Of a stretch of DNA of 64,000 nt, positions 8,938 to 16,752 are shown piece after piece. This stretch comes from Roseomonas aerilata DSM 19363 (GTDB lineage Bacteria > Pseudomonadota > Alphaproteobacteria > Acetobacterales > Acetobacteraceae). Below the pieces are notes generated by a model, which ran no database searches, was not told the origin of the DNA, and worked only from the letters and a program-made list of their open reading frames with translations. The position numbers and the translations under genes are program-made. Location of the stretch: the NCBI RefSeq assembly GCF_000711725.1, contig NZ_JONP01000010.1, forward strand, positions 1 through 64,000, in the 5' to 3' direction. Position 1 is the stretch's first letter, and each line of letters begins with the position of its first letter.

Positions 8938-9770
8938 GTGTAGGCCAGCCGCGGACGGGCCGCGCGGAGCATGCTGAGGCCCAGCAGCAGGGAAGCCAGC
9001 ACCCAGCTGATGAGATAGGTCCGGTCGAGGACGGGGGTGCTGTAGTCGGAACGGAAGCCGGTGCGGAACCACTGCACCGCGTGGAGCACGGGGTTCCAGG
9101 ACAGCCAGTACTGGAGGTTGCTCGGGATGCGGTCGACCGAGAAGAAGATCCCGGAGAAGATGTAGAGCGGGCGGGTCAGCACGCCGTAGATGTGAACCCA
9201 GGAACTCCAGAGCGACATGGCCGTGGCGTTGACGAGCCCGACGCCCAGCCCCAGCGCGAAGGTCAGGAGCGCGGCAAGCACCGCCGTTTCCGGCGAGACC
9301 GGGGGTTCCATCACCTCCATTGCCAGCAGGAGGACGACGAGGATGGAGATGACCACGACCCAGGTCAGCCCCGCCAGCACGGCGCGCGCCACGATCATGT
9401 CGAGTGGCGAGACGAAGGGCATGCGCAGGACCTTCTGGCTTCCGCGCACCGCGCCGCCGACCTGCAGCGCGACCTTGTGGAAGAGGAAGAAGGGCAGGAC
9501 GCCCGTGATGAAGAAGAGCACGACGCTCGGGCCGACGGGCGCCCGGCGGTTGATGGCCCAGTACACGACGCACATGACGGCGACGTGCGACAGCGGCTCG
9601 ATAAGGGCCCACAGGTAGCCGATGCGGCTTCGGCCGGACTGTGTCTTCGCCTCCCGCAGCAGGAGCGCGCCCGACATCTGTGCGCGGCGGGCAAGTGCCT
9701 CCATGAAGCCCGGTTGCCGTTGCCGCTGGGGGACGGAGACCGAACCGCCGTGTCGATCGCTGCTCTTCAT
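8934..9770 (-). CDS. kpsM: Capsule polysaccharide ABC transporter, permease subunit (KpsM family)
   Basis: The product has 278 residues. About six hydrophobic segments follow a cytoplasmic N-terminus, including AVMCVVYWAINRR, VVLFFITGVLPFFLFHKVAL and VVVISILVVLLLAM. The features RSRIGYLWALIEPLSHV and YIFSGIFFSVDRIPSNLQYW are typical ABC-2 polysaccharide exporter sequences. It overlaps the ATPase gene by 4 bases. A 71-base gap separates it from the preceding lyase-like gene, the largest gap within the core of the locus, so an internal promoter is possible. Confidence 0.92.
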   Translation of the reverse strand: MKSSDRHGGSVSVPQRQRQPGFMEALARRAQMSGALLLREAKTQSGRSRIGYLWALIEPLSHVAVMCVVYWAINRRAPVGPSVVLFFITGVLPFFLFHKVALQVGGAVRGSQKVLRMPFVSPLDMIVARAVLAGLTWVVVISILVVLLLAMEVMEPPVSPETAVLAALLTFALGLGVGLVNATAMSLWSSWVHIYGVLTRPLYIFSGIFFSVDRIPSNLQYWLSWNPVLHAVQWFRTGFRSDYSTPVLDRTYLISWVLASLLLGLSMLRAARPRLAYT

Positions 9771-9841
9771 GGGGCGAGGTTATGGCTCGTCCCCCCTGCA
9801 ATCACGCAGTGTTTGATCCAGATTGGGATCGAACTTGGTCC

Positions 9842-11143
9842 CTAGCGCGCGGCGCAGATGCCGGGCCAGGGCGATGCCGCGCCTTGCGGGCCGGCGAAGC
9901 GCAGCAGGCACGCGGCGAGTTGGGTTGGGTCCTGGGTGGGATCGACGACGGGGATCGGGGTTCCCTCCGCCGCCAATTCGGCGAGAGCAAGGGCGGGGGC
10001 GTGCTGGACGACGCGCAGGCGCCCCACCAGGCTGGTGGCGGTCGCGGCGACGGCGCCATCGGCCTCCGTCGAGGCGTCCCCTGCCCTTCTCATCGCGGAG
10101 ACGGGGCCGAGGCCGAGGCGGGCTTGGGCGGTTGGGTTGACGAGGATGTCGCCCTCGCTGGCGATCAGGCCTCCGCTCGCGGCCGCGGCGCCGTAGGCAG
10201 CGCCGCTGCGTCCGTCCGAGTATGTGGTGGGGGCGAGGACCGTGAGGTTGTTCACAGAGTGCACGAAGGCTCCGGCATCGGCCTTCGGGTGGCGCTGGCC
10301 GGTGAGGAGGAACACGTTGGCGACGAGGCTCACGCGGATCATGGGCCGCATTCTGCCGGCCAGGTGGTCGAGCGGCTGGGCGCACTCGGGTATCCATTGC
10401 CTGGCGGTGCATGTCAGCACGCCGAACAGCATGACCTTGTTGTGCGATTCGATGCGGTTGAAGGCGATGGAGACCCTGCCGGGGTCGGTGGTCACCTCGC
10501 TTCTCACGACGTCGATGCATCCGTCGCCGCAGCGGGAGAAGTGGTTGTTGAGCAGGGCGACCCGGTCGAAGCGGCCGCGCAGGCCTATGGCATCCGCGAT
10601 CCTCGTATCGGGCTCCGAGTAGTCGGACTTGGTGAAGCGGATCCCGGCGACGAGGACGTTCTGGACGTTCTGCACGAGGAGGCTTGTCTGGTAGGCGGGG
10701 GCGTGCAGGACGACGCCCTCGCACCCGCCGTCGACGGTGGTGTTCGAGGGGAGGCGGATGCCCCGGCTGAGGTTTATCGTTCTCCCGGCGAGTTCCGGCG
10801 CGAAGGCGATCCAGCCGCCGCCTTCCTGGCGGGCCTTCTCGACCGCCCAGCGGATGGTGCCGGCCGTCGATGCGTCGCCCTCCGCGGTGTCGCGCACGAG
10901 GAGGAGGCGGTGGCCGAGCCCGCCCGTGGTGCCGCGGGCCTCGCCCGGGACCCGCGATGGAAGCGGGTTCTCGCGGACGATCCCGGCGGCGTCGGCCACC
11001 GGCTGCCGGCATGTGGCCGGGGCCGGCAGCGTGGCCGCGCGCGCCTCGGCGCGATCGAGGAAGTCCCGCGCTCCGGCCGGCTGCGCCCCCGCCTGCGGTG
11101 ACAGGAGGAGGAGCAGCGCCAGCGCGGAGCGCGGGCGGATCAT
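9842..11143 (-). CDS. Secreted pectate-lyase-like (PL1-type) parallel beta-helix protein
   Basis: The product has 433 residues from the ATG at 11143, which overlaps the preceding stop as ATGA and starts a signal peptide (MIRPRSALALLLLLSPQAGA). The body follows the pectate lyase family 1 pattern: TTVDGGCEGVVLHAP, a DAIGLRG segment, DGCIDVVRS (Ca-binding loop in relatives), VSIAFNRIESHNKVMLFG, and IRVSLVANVFLLTGQRHPKA. Compared with PelC, the Lys of the HNK segment and the first Arg of the RxPxxR motif (catalytic base) are present, but the second Arg is replaced by Asp (RHPKAD). It may therefore cleave or only bind a uronate polymer. Its place between the sugar dehydrogenase and the exporter genes suggests a periplasmic role in trimming or handling the exported polymer. 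Activity is inference. Confidence 0.8.
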   Translation of the reverse strand: MIRPRSALALLLLLSPQAGAQPAGARDFLDRAEARAATLPAPATCRQPVADAAGIVRENPLPSRVPGEARGTTGGLGHRLLLVRDTAEGDASTAGTIRWAVEKARQEGGGWIAFAPELAGRTINLSRGIRLPSNTTVDGGCEGVVLHAPAYQTSLLVQNVQNVLVAGIRFTKSDYSEPDTRIADAIGLRGRFDRVALLNNHFSRCGDGCIDVVRSEVTTDPGRVSIAFNRIESHNKVMLFGVLTCTARQWIPECAQPLDHLAGRMRPMIRVSLVANVFLLTGQRHPKADAGAFVHSVNNLTVLAPTTYSDGRSGAAYGAAAASGGLIASEGDILVNPTAQARLGLGPVSAMRRAGDASTEADGAVAATATSLVGRLRVVQHAPALALAELAAEGTPIPVVDPTQDPTQLAACLLRFAGPQGAASPWPGICAAR

Positions 11144-12495
11144 GGCAGGGCCAGCAGCGATTCCTGCGGCAGGCTGGGCGCGGTCACCTCGGAGGGGCAG
11201 CCGAGCCCGGTGTAGAGGAAGCCGCGCGCGCCGGCTTCTCCGGGCGTGTAGATGTTCCGAAGGTCCACGAGGATGGGCGACCTCATGCTCACCCGCAGCC
11301 GGTCGAGGTCGAGGGCCCGGAACATGTCCCACTCCGTTACCATCACGACGGCATCGGCGCCCTGGGCTGCCTCATAGGGGCCTTCGGCATACTCGACGTC
11401 CTGGAGGACGGCCTCCGCCTGCTCGCGTCCGGCGGGATCGTAGGCCTTTATCCGGGCGCCGGCATCCTGCAGGGCGGTGACGATGGCGATGGAGGGCGCG
11501 TCGCGCATGTCGTCCGTGTTCGGCTTGAAGGTCAGGCCGAGCAGGGCGATGGTCTTGCCGCGCACGCTGCCGCCGCAGGCCTGCACGATCTTGCGGCCCA
11601 TCGCGCGCTTGCGCTGGTCGTTCACGCTGGCCACCGCCTCGGCGATGCGGCAGTTCGAGCCGTAGTCCTGGGCGGTCTTGATCAGCGCGCTCAGGTCCTT
11701 GGGGAAGCAGGAGCCGCCGAAGCCGGGGCCGGCGTGCAGGAACTTGTTGCCGATGCGGCGGTCGAGGCCGATGCCGCGCGCCACGTCCTGCACGTTGCCG
11801 CCGACGCGCTCGCAGAGGTCGGCGATCTCGTTGATGAAGGTGATCTTGGTCGCGAGGAAGGCGTTCGCGGCGTATTTGGTGAGTTCCGAGGTGCGCCGGC
11901 CCGTGAACAGGATCGGGGCCTGGTTGAGGCAGAGGGGGCGGTAGACCTCCATCATGACCTCGCGCGCGAACTCGTCCTCGGTGCCGATGACGATGCGGTC
12001 GGGGCGCTTGAAGTCCTCGATCGCGGCGCCTTCACGCAGGAATTCAGGGTTCGACACCACCGCGAAGGGCATGCCGGTGCGCTGGTCCTGGATGATGCGC
12101 TCCACCTGGTCGCCGGTGCCCACGGGAACCGTCGACTTCAGGACGATCACGGCGTAGCCGGTGAGCTCCGAGGCGACGTCCTGCGCGGCGCGGTAGACGT
12201 AGCTCAGGTCCGCGTGGCCGTCGCCCCGGCGGGACGGCGTGCCGACGGCGATGAACACCACCTCCGCGCCGGCGATGGCCCATGCCATGCTGGTGTCGAA
12301 GGCGAGGCGGCCTTCGGCCATGTTCCTGGCCACCAGCTCCTCCAGGCCCGGTTCGAAGATCGGGATGCGCGAGGCCTGTAAGGCCGCGATCTTGGCGGGG
12401 TCCATATCGACGCATCGGACGTTGTGCCCGAAATCCGCCAGGCATGCTCCCGTGACGAGGCCGACATAGCCGGCGCCCACGATTGCGATCTTCAT
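11140..12495 (-). CDS. ugd: UDP-glucose 6-dehydrogenase
   Basis: The product has 451 residues and oxidises UDP-glucose to UDP-glucuronate with two NAD. The N-terminal Rossmann motif is IVGAGYVGLVTGACLADFGH; KSTVPVGTGD and NPEFLREGAAIEDFKRPDR are family signatures; the catalytic Cys is in GPGFGGSCFPKD near residue 260; and LLGLTFKPNTDDMRDAPS marks the C-terminal UDP-binding domain. The ATG at 12495 overlaps the glycosyltransferase stop by 4 bases, and its own stop overlaps the lyase-like start. It supplies the precursor for the epimerase at 6025-7035. Confidence 0.95.
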   Translation of the reverse strand: MKIAIVGAGYVGLVTGACLADFGHNVRCVDMDPAKIAALQASRIPIFEPGLEELVARNMAEGRLAFDTSMAWAIAGAEVVFIAVGTPSRRGDGHADLSYVYRAAQDVASELTGYAVIVLKSTVPVGTGDQVERIIQDQRTGMPFAVVSNPEFLREGAAIEDFKRPDRIVIGTEDEFAREVMMEVYRPLCLNQAPILFTGRRTSELTKYAANAFLATKITFINEIADLCERVGGNVQDVARGIGLDRRIGNKFLHAGPGFGGSCFPKDLSALIKTAQDYGSNCRIAEAVASVNDQRKRAMGRKIVQACGGSVRGKTIALLGLTFKPNTDDMRDAPSIAIVTALQDAGARIKAYDPAGREQAEAVLQDVEYAEGPYEAAQGADAVVMVTEWDMFRALDLDRLRVSMRSPILVDLRNIYTPGEAGARGFLYTGLGCPSEVTAPSLPQESLLALP

Positions 12496-15047
12496 GGTTT
12501 GAACCCCTGTGGTTGTTGGCTTACGCCATAGGCATCGAGGGTGTCGGACAACATTCTGGCGATGCCGAAACGCTGCTCGATGAAGGCTGGGGCGCCGACG
12601 CGCGCGCGGGCGCGCATCGGTTCGTCCCGCAGGACCCGCGCGACGGCGTCCGCGAGGGGCCCGGCATCGTCCGTGGGGACGAGCACGCCGGTGATCCCGT
12701 CCAGCACCGCCTCGGCGGAGCCGCCCGCATTCGTCGTCACGACGGGGACGCCGAGGGCCTGCGCCTCGAGAAGAACGTTGGGCAGGCCTTCGACCTCGCT
12801 CGCGAGGAGCATTACGTCCATCGCGCCGATCCAGGGCTCCACCGGGCTGCGCCGCCCGGCGAGTGTCATGCGGCCGCTCAGGCCACGCTCCGCGATGAGG
12901 GCCTCCAGCTCGGCCCGCAGCGCGCCGTCGCCCACGATGACGAAGTGGCTGCGCGGCACGCGGGCCGCGACGAGTTCCGCGACGGCGAGCCAGAGATGCG
13001 GGCGCTTGGCGGGCGCGAGGCGGAAGGTGCCGCCCATGAGGAGATCGTCGGGCCCGAGGCCGAGTTCCGCGCGGACGGCCTGCCGTGCCGCGGCCGGTGC
13101 GCGGGCGCGCACCGCCGGGAGTTCGAGGCCGTTGCGGATCACCTGGATCCGTCCCGGCGCCATGCCCAGCCAGCGCTCGTAGTCCTGGGCACCGGCGCCG
13201 GAGTTCGCCGTGAAATGCGCCCCGGGGCAGCGGGCCAGGGAGAGGTACATCGTGGAAAGGTAGCGCCGGTAGCGGCGCCGGTCGGTTTCGGTGGCGACGA
13301 CGTTGCGCGTGGAGGCGACGATGCGCGGCACGCCGGCCAGGACCGCCGCCACCGATCCGGAGGTGATGACGCCGTCCTGCCAGAGATGGACGAGTTCCGG
13401 GCGGAAGCGGCGGAAGCAGTCGTAGAGCTTGATGACGTCGCGCGAGATGCCGGCGGGCAGCGCGGCGATGAGTTCCAGGGCCGCCCGCGCCGCGGGCTCG
13501 GCGGCGGCAATGTCGCGGAACAGCGCTGGCGCCGACACCTTCGCGAGGTCCTCGATCGTCAGCTCCGGAACCTCGGCGACCGGGCGCATCGTGGAGCGGC
13601 CCCTCTCGGGGTTCAGGTCCAGCCCGACGAGGACCCCGCGCCCGAGCCCGCGTGCGGCGAGGTGCCGCGCGACGCCTGCGGCGGAGAGCGCCACCTGCCT
13701 TTCCGCGCCGCCGGCGCTGAGGGACGAGGTCACCAGCATGTAGGTCGGGGTGGGGGAGATGAGGGGCCGCTCGGGCGGATGGAGCAGCGCGCGCTCGAAC
13801 AGCGTGTCCGGGAACTCCGCGACGCCGGCACCGGGGGCCGGGAGGCGGAGAGCCGCGGCGCAGCGCACCGCCATGCGCAGGGTTTCGGGCGCGGCATTGC
13901 CCTCCTCCACGGCGGCGGAGAGGTAGCCCCAGGCGCGCTGGTAGTGGCCGCCCTTGAGGAGCGCGGCGGCGGCGGTCTCGCGCGCCCGGCCGCGCGTCTG
14001 CGGATGGGCCATCACCCCCGCGGCGAGGGCGGCGGCGCGGTCGTGCCAGCCGCAGGTCGATTCGAGCACGGCGAGGTCGACCAGCCCCTCGACCCCCCTG
14101 CCCCGGAAATAGACGCGCGCTTCCTCGAGGAGCTTTTCGAGCGCCGCGTTCCGCTCGAGGTTGGCGAGGGCCACCATCAGGCCGCGCCAGTGCTCGACCA
14201 CCGTGCGGTCGAGCGTCAGGGCGTGGCGCCACGCCTCAGCGGCGCCCGCCCAGTCCTTGAAGCCGGCCATCAGGCGCGCCTGGCCGACGCGCGGCCCCGC
14301 CTTGTCCGGCTCCAGCGCGACGATCCTGGCGGCGATGCCGAGCAGCGCCGCCTTGTCCTCGCCGGCCGATTGCGCGACGCGGAGCCGCGTGCGCCAGAGT
14401 GCCGCGACGCCCGGGTGGACCGCGATGGCGCGTTCCAGCATGGCGATGGCGGCGGCCGGCTGGCCGAGGGCGTCGCGGGCTTCGGCGATCCGCACCGCGG
14501 CGGCGATGGAGCTGCTCCACATCGCCTCGGCACGGTCGAGGGTGGCGCGCGCGGCGGCCGTGTTGCCGGCGCGCTGGGCCTCGGTGGCGACGAGGGTCAG
14601 GGAGAAGGCGGTTTCCGGCCAGTCGGCGGCGTGTTGCTCGAGCACCGCGCGGCGCGAGACCGGGCCTTCCGCGAGGCTGAGGCGCGCTTCCAGCAGCAGC
14701 TCGGCGGCGGCGAGATCGCCCGGCGAGACCGCGAGATAGGCGGAGAGCATGCGCTCCGCTTCCGCGTGGTCTCCGCGCTCCGCGGCGTAGCGGCCGAGGC
14801 GCCAGAGGTGGCGTCCATCCCCGCCGGAGCCGGCCTGGCGGCCGATCTCGAGCCAGAGCATGCGCGCGCGGTGCTTGTTGCCGCTGGCTTCCAGGGCGGT
14901 GGCGAGCAGCGCCTTCGCTTCCGGTGCCTCGGGCGCGGCGTCCACGACGCCCTGCAGCAGGGCCACCGCCGCTTCGCTGTGGCCGGAGCGCAGGCAGGCG
15001 CGCCCGTCGCGCAGCCGGGTGGCCAGGTCGGGCGCGGTGGTGCTCAT
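12492..15047 (-). CDS. TPR-glycosyltransferase fusion (GT4/GT1 family)
   Basis: The product has 851 residues from the ATG at 15047, which overlaps the preceding stop as ATGA; the open frame continues upstream only as antisense-like sequence. Residues about 5-400 are tandem TPR-like helices (LRSGHSEAAVALLQGVVDAA, AIAMLERAIAVHPGVAALW). From about 440 it is a GT-B glycosyltransferase: SLSAGGAERQVALSA, then LWQDGVITSGSVAAVLAGVP, FRLAPAKRPHLWLAVAEL, and a donor-site region with EGLPNVLLEAQALGVPVV then TTNAGGSAEAVLDG. It acts in the cytoplasm on capsule or exopolysaccharide assembly; the TPR part may dock to other locus proteins. It is paralogous to the 663-residue protein at 4027-6018. Confidence 0.9.
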   Translation of the reverse strand: MSTTAPDLATRLRDGRACLRSGHSEAAVALLQGVVDAAPEAPEAKALLATALEASGNKHRARMLWLEIGRQAGSGGDGRHLWRLGRYAAERGDHAEAERMLSAYLAVSPGDLAAAELLLEARLSLAEGPVSRRAVLEQHAADWPETAFSLTLVATEAQRAGNTAAARATLDRAEAMWSSSIAAAVRIAEARDALGQPAAAIAMLERAIAVHPGVAALWRTRLRVAQSAGEDKAALLGIAARIVALEPDKAGPRVGQARLMAGFKDWAGAAEAWRHALTLDRTVVEHWRGLMVALANLERNAALEKLLEEARVYFRGRGVEGLVDLAVLESTCGWHDRAAALAAGVMAHPQTRGRARETAAAALLKGGHYQRAWGYLSAAVEEGNAAPETLRMAVRCAAALRLPAPGAGVAEFPDTLFERALLHPPERPLISPTPTYMLVTSSLSAGGAERQVALSAAGVARHLAARGLGRGVLVGLDLNPERGRSTMRPVAEVPELTIEDLAKVSAPALFRDIAAAEPAARAALELIAALPAGISRDVIKLYDCFRRFRPELVHLWQDGVITSGSVAAVLAGVPRIVASTRNVVATETDRRRYRRYLSTMYLSLARCPGAHFTANSGAGAQDYERWLGMAPGRIQVIRNGLELPAVRARAPAAARQAVRAELGLGPDDLLMGGTFRLAPAKRPHLWLAVAELVAARVPRSHFVIVGDGALRAELEALIAERGLSGRMTLAGRRSPVEPWIGAMDVMLLASEVEGLPNVLLEAQALGVPVVTTNAGGSAEAVLDGITGVLVPTDDAGPLADAVARVLRDEPMRARARVGAPAFIEQRFGIARMLSDTLDAYGVSQQPQGFKP

Positions 15048-16738
15048 GCGGCCTCGCGCACGGCGGCGGGGGCGATCTCGTCCTGGGCGGGCTTGGCGGC
15101 CGCCTTCCAGGCGTTGCCGTCGAGGAAGGCCTGGCACCAGAGTTCCACGCCGAGCATGGCCCACAGGACCGCCGGGTCGAGGTCCGGGCGGGCCTTGTGG
15201 CGGCGGAGCAGCGCGGGCACCCGGCCCTGGCTGAAGAGGTGGCGGTTGCGGGATGCGGAGCCGAGCAGGGTCTCCTCGGTGAACTCGCGCAGGGCGGGTG
15301 CCATCGGGTTCCAGGCGGAGAGGTCCGCTTCGACGGGGCTCCGCCCCTGGACCAGCCAGCGCCGCGCTGCATCGGGCAGGCCGAGCAGGAGGCCGGAGAG
15401 GCGGCTGTCCAGGAAGGGGCAGACGAGGGTGGCGCCGGTCAGGCTGGCCGCGATGTCGAGGGCCGGAAGCTCGCGCGAGGGCACCCTCATGGTGAGGTCG
15501 AGGCGCGCGGCCTCGGCCATCAGGAAGGCCGGGTTGGCCTCGCAGAGGGACGTTCCGTAGAGGTCCGGGGCGGCGAGGACGAGCGTGTGCAGGAGTGCCG
15601 GGCCGAGCAGGCCCATCCGGTCGCCCTCGGGCATCCCGCCGCTGGCGGCGTGCCAGAGGTCCCGGGCGGAGAGCGGGGCTTCGTGGAAGCCCCCGTCGGC
15701 GGGCTTCGTGCCCGAACCCTCCCGCAGCTTCGCCAGGTCGCGGTGGAAGAGGCGGTAGCGGCGATGGGCGAGCAGCAGCTCGGCCGCGCCCGTGGGGGCG
15801 AGCAGCAGTCCGCCCTCCGCCCCCGCGGCGAGCGCCGGGAGGATGACGTCCGGCGCGATGGGTTCGCCCTGGTGCAGGACGAGGCGCTGGATGAGTTCCG
15901 GGTCCGGCGGAGGGAGTTCCGCGGTGCTCTCCCGCACGCCGGGCAGGCAGGCGAGCAGCAGGGGGGTTCCTTCGCCGCTGCGCGGCGTGACGGCGTCCTC
16001 GTCCAGGCCCTGCTCCTTCAGGGCGGCCATGATGAGGGGCGTGAGGCTTCGCGCCGGGCGCGCCGGCTCGGAACCGGTGGCGGGCATGCTCCACCAGCGC
16101 CGCTCCCGCACCGAGCCGTCCGCGCCGACCACCATCAGGTGACCTGGCGGGAGGCGGCGCACGCGCATCAGCGGGCTGCATCCCAGCGGCGAGTACCCGA
16201 AGGCGATGATGGCCGAGAGGGCCGCGAGGTTCGGCTCGGGCCGGAGCCCGGGCCAGGCGAGCAGGGCCTGCAATTCGGAGGCGAAGGCGACCGCGCCGTC
16301 CGCGCCGCCGATGGTGGCCACGAGGAGGGGGGACTGGCCGAAGCGGTCCCGCGCGAGGGTCAGGGTGCCGGTGCCGGCATCGAGAACCGCGAGGGCGAAG
16401 GCGCCTTCGAGGCGGGGCAGCAGCCCCTCGTCCCAGGTCTCCCAGCCCGCGAGGACCGCGTCCGCGTCGCGCGTGCCCTCCGGCTCGACGCCGGCTGCGC
16501 GCAGGTCGGCGAGAAGTTCCTCCCTGTTCGTCAGCCGGCCCTCGAAGGCGAGGCTGTGGCGCGCGCCGGTTCGCGTGTCTCCGGCCAGAAGAAGGGAATG
16601 GCCGCGCGCCCGCTCCTCGAGCAACCACTGGGCCTTGCCGGCATTGCGGTGCGCCAGCCGCCGCCTGACCTCGTTCGCGGCCGTCATGGGCGCGGCCGCG
16701 GGCGGTGCCGCGCCGGCGTAACCAGCGAGGAATCCCAT
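15044..16738 (-). CDS. Asparagine-synthetase-like protein with lost catalytic residues
   Basis: The product has 564 residues and the two-domain layout of AsnB-type enzymes. The N-terminus reads MGFLAGYAG where the family has MCGIAGYxG, so the nucleophilic Cys2 of the glutaminase is Gly. The RHRGPD motif is reduced to AHRNAGK. Recognisable remnants are EGRLTNREELL (for GEIYN), ARDRFGQSPLL (for RDRxGxxPLY) and AFASELQALL (for FASExKAL). In the C-terminal half the SGGLDSS pyrophosphate loop is absent and SGEGxDE appears as APTGAAE near residue 320; MRVPSRELPALD parallels the R-V-P-F-L-D block. It is therefore probably neither a glutaminase nor an amidotransferase. A purine-rich ribosome-binding stretch (GGGGAAGGGG) directly precedes the ATG. 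A structural or regulatory role in the polysaccharide locus is inferred from its position between TPR-containing genes. Confidence 0.8.
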   Translation of the reverse strand: MGFLAGYAGAAPPAAAPMTAANEVRRRLAHRNAGKAQWLLEERARGHSLLLAGDTRTGARHSLAFEGRLTNREELLADLRAAGVEPEGTRDADAVLAGWETWDEGLLPRLEGAFALAVLDAGTGTLTLARDRFGQSPLLVATIGGADGAVAFASELQALLAWPGLRPEPNLAALSAIIAFGYSPLGCSPLMRVRRLPPGHLMVVGADGSVRERRWWSMPATGSEPARPARSLTPLIMAALKEQGLDEDAVTPRSGEGTPLLLACLPGVRESTAELPPPDPELIQRLVLHQGEPIAPDVILPALAAGAEGGLLLAPTGAAELLLAHRRYRLFHRDLAKLREGSGTKPADGGFHEAPLSARDLWHAASGGMPEGDRMGLLGPALLHTLVLAAPDLYGTSLCEANPAFLMAEAARLDLTMRVPSRELPALDIAASLTGATLVCPFLDSRLSGLLLGLPDAARRWLVQGRSPVEADLSAWNPMAPALREFTEETLLGSASRNRHLFSQGRVPALLRRHKARPDLDPAVLWAMLGVELWCQAFLDGNAWKAAAKPAQDEIAPAAVREAA

Positions 16739-16752
16739 CCCCCTTCCCCGCG

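Noticed and set aside
12496-16628. Extension of the glycosyltransferase frame upstream of 15047
   Set aside because: The added part is Arg/Pro-rich sequence opposed to or overlapping the asparagine-synthetase-like gene; the ATGA junction at 15044-15047 marks the real start.
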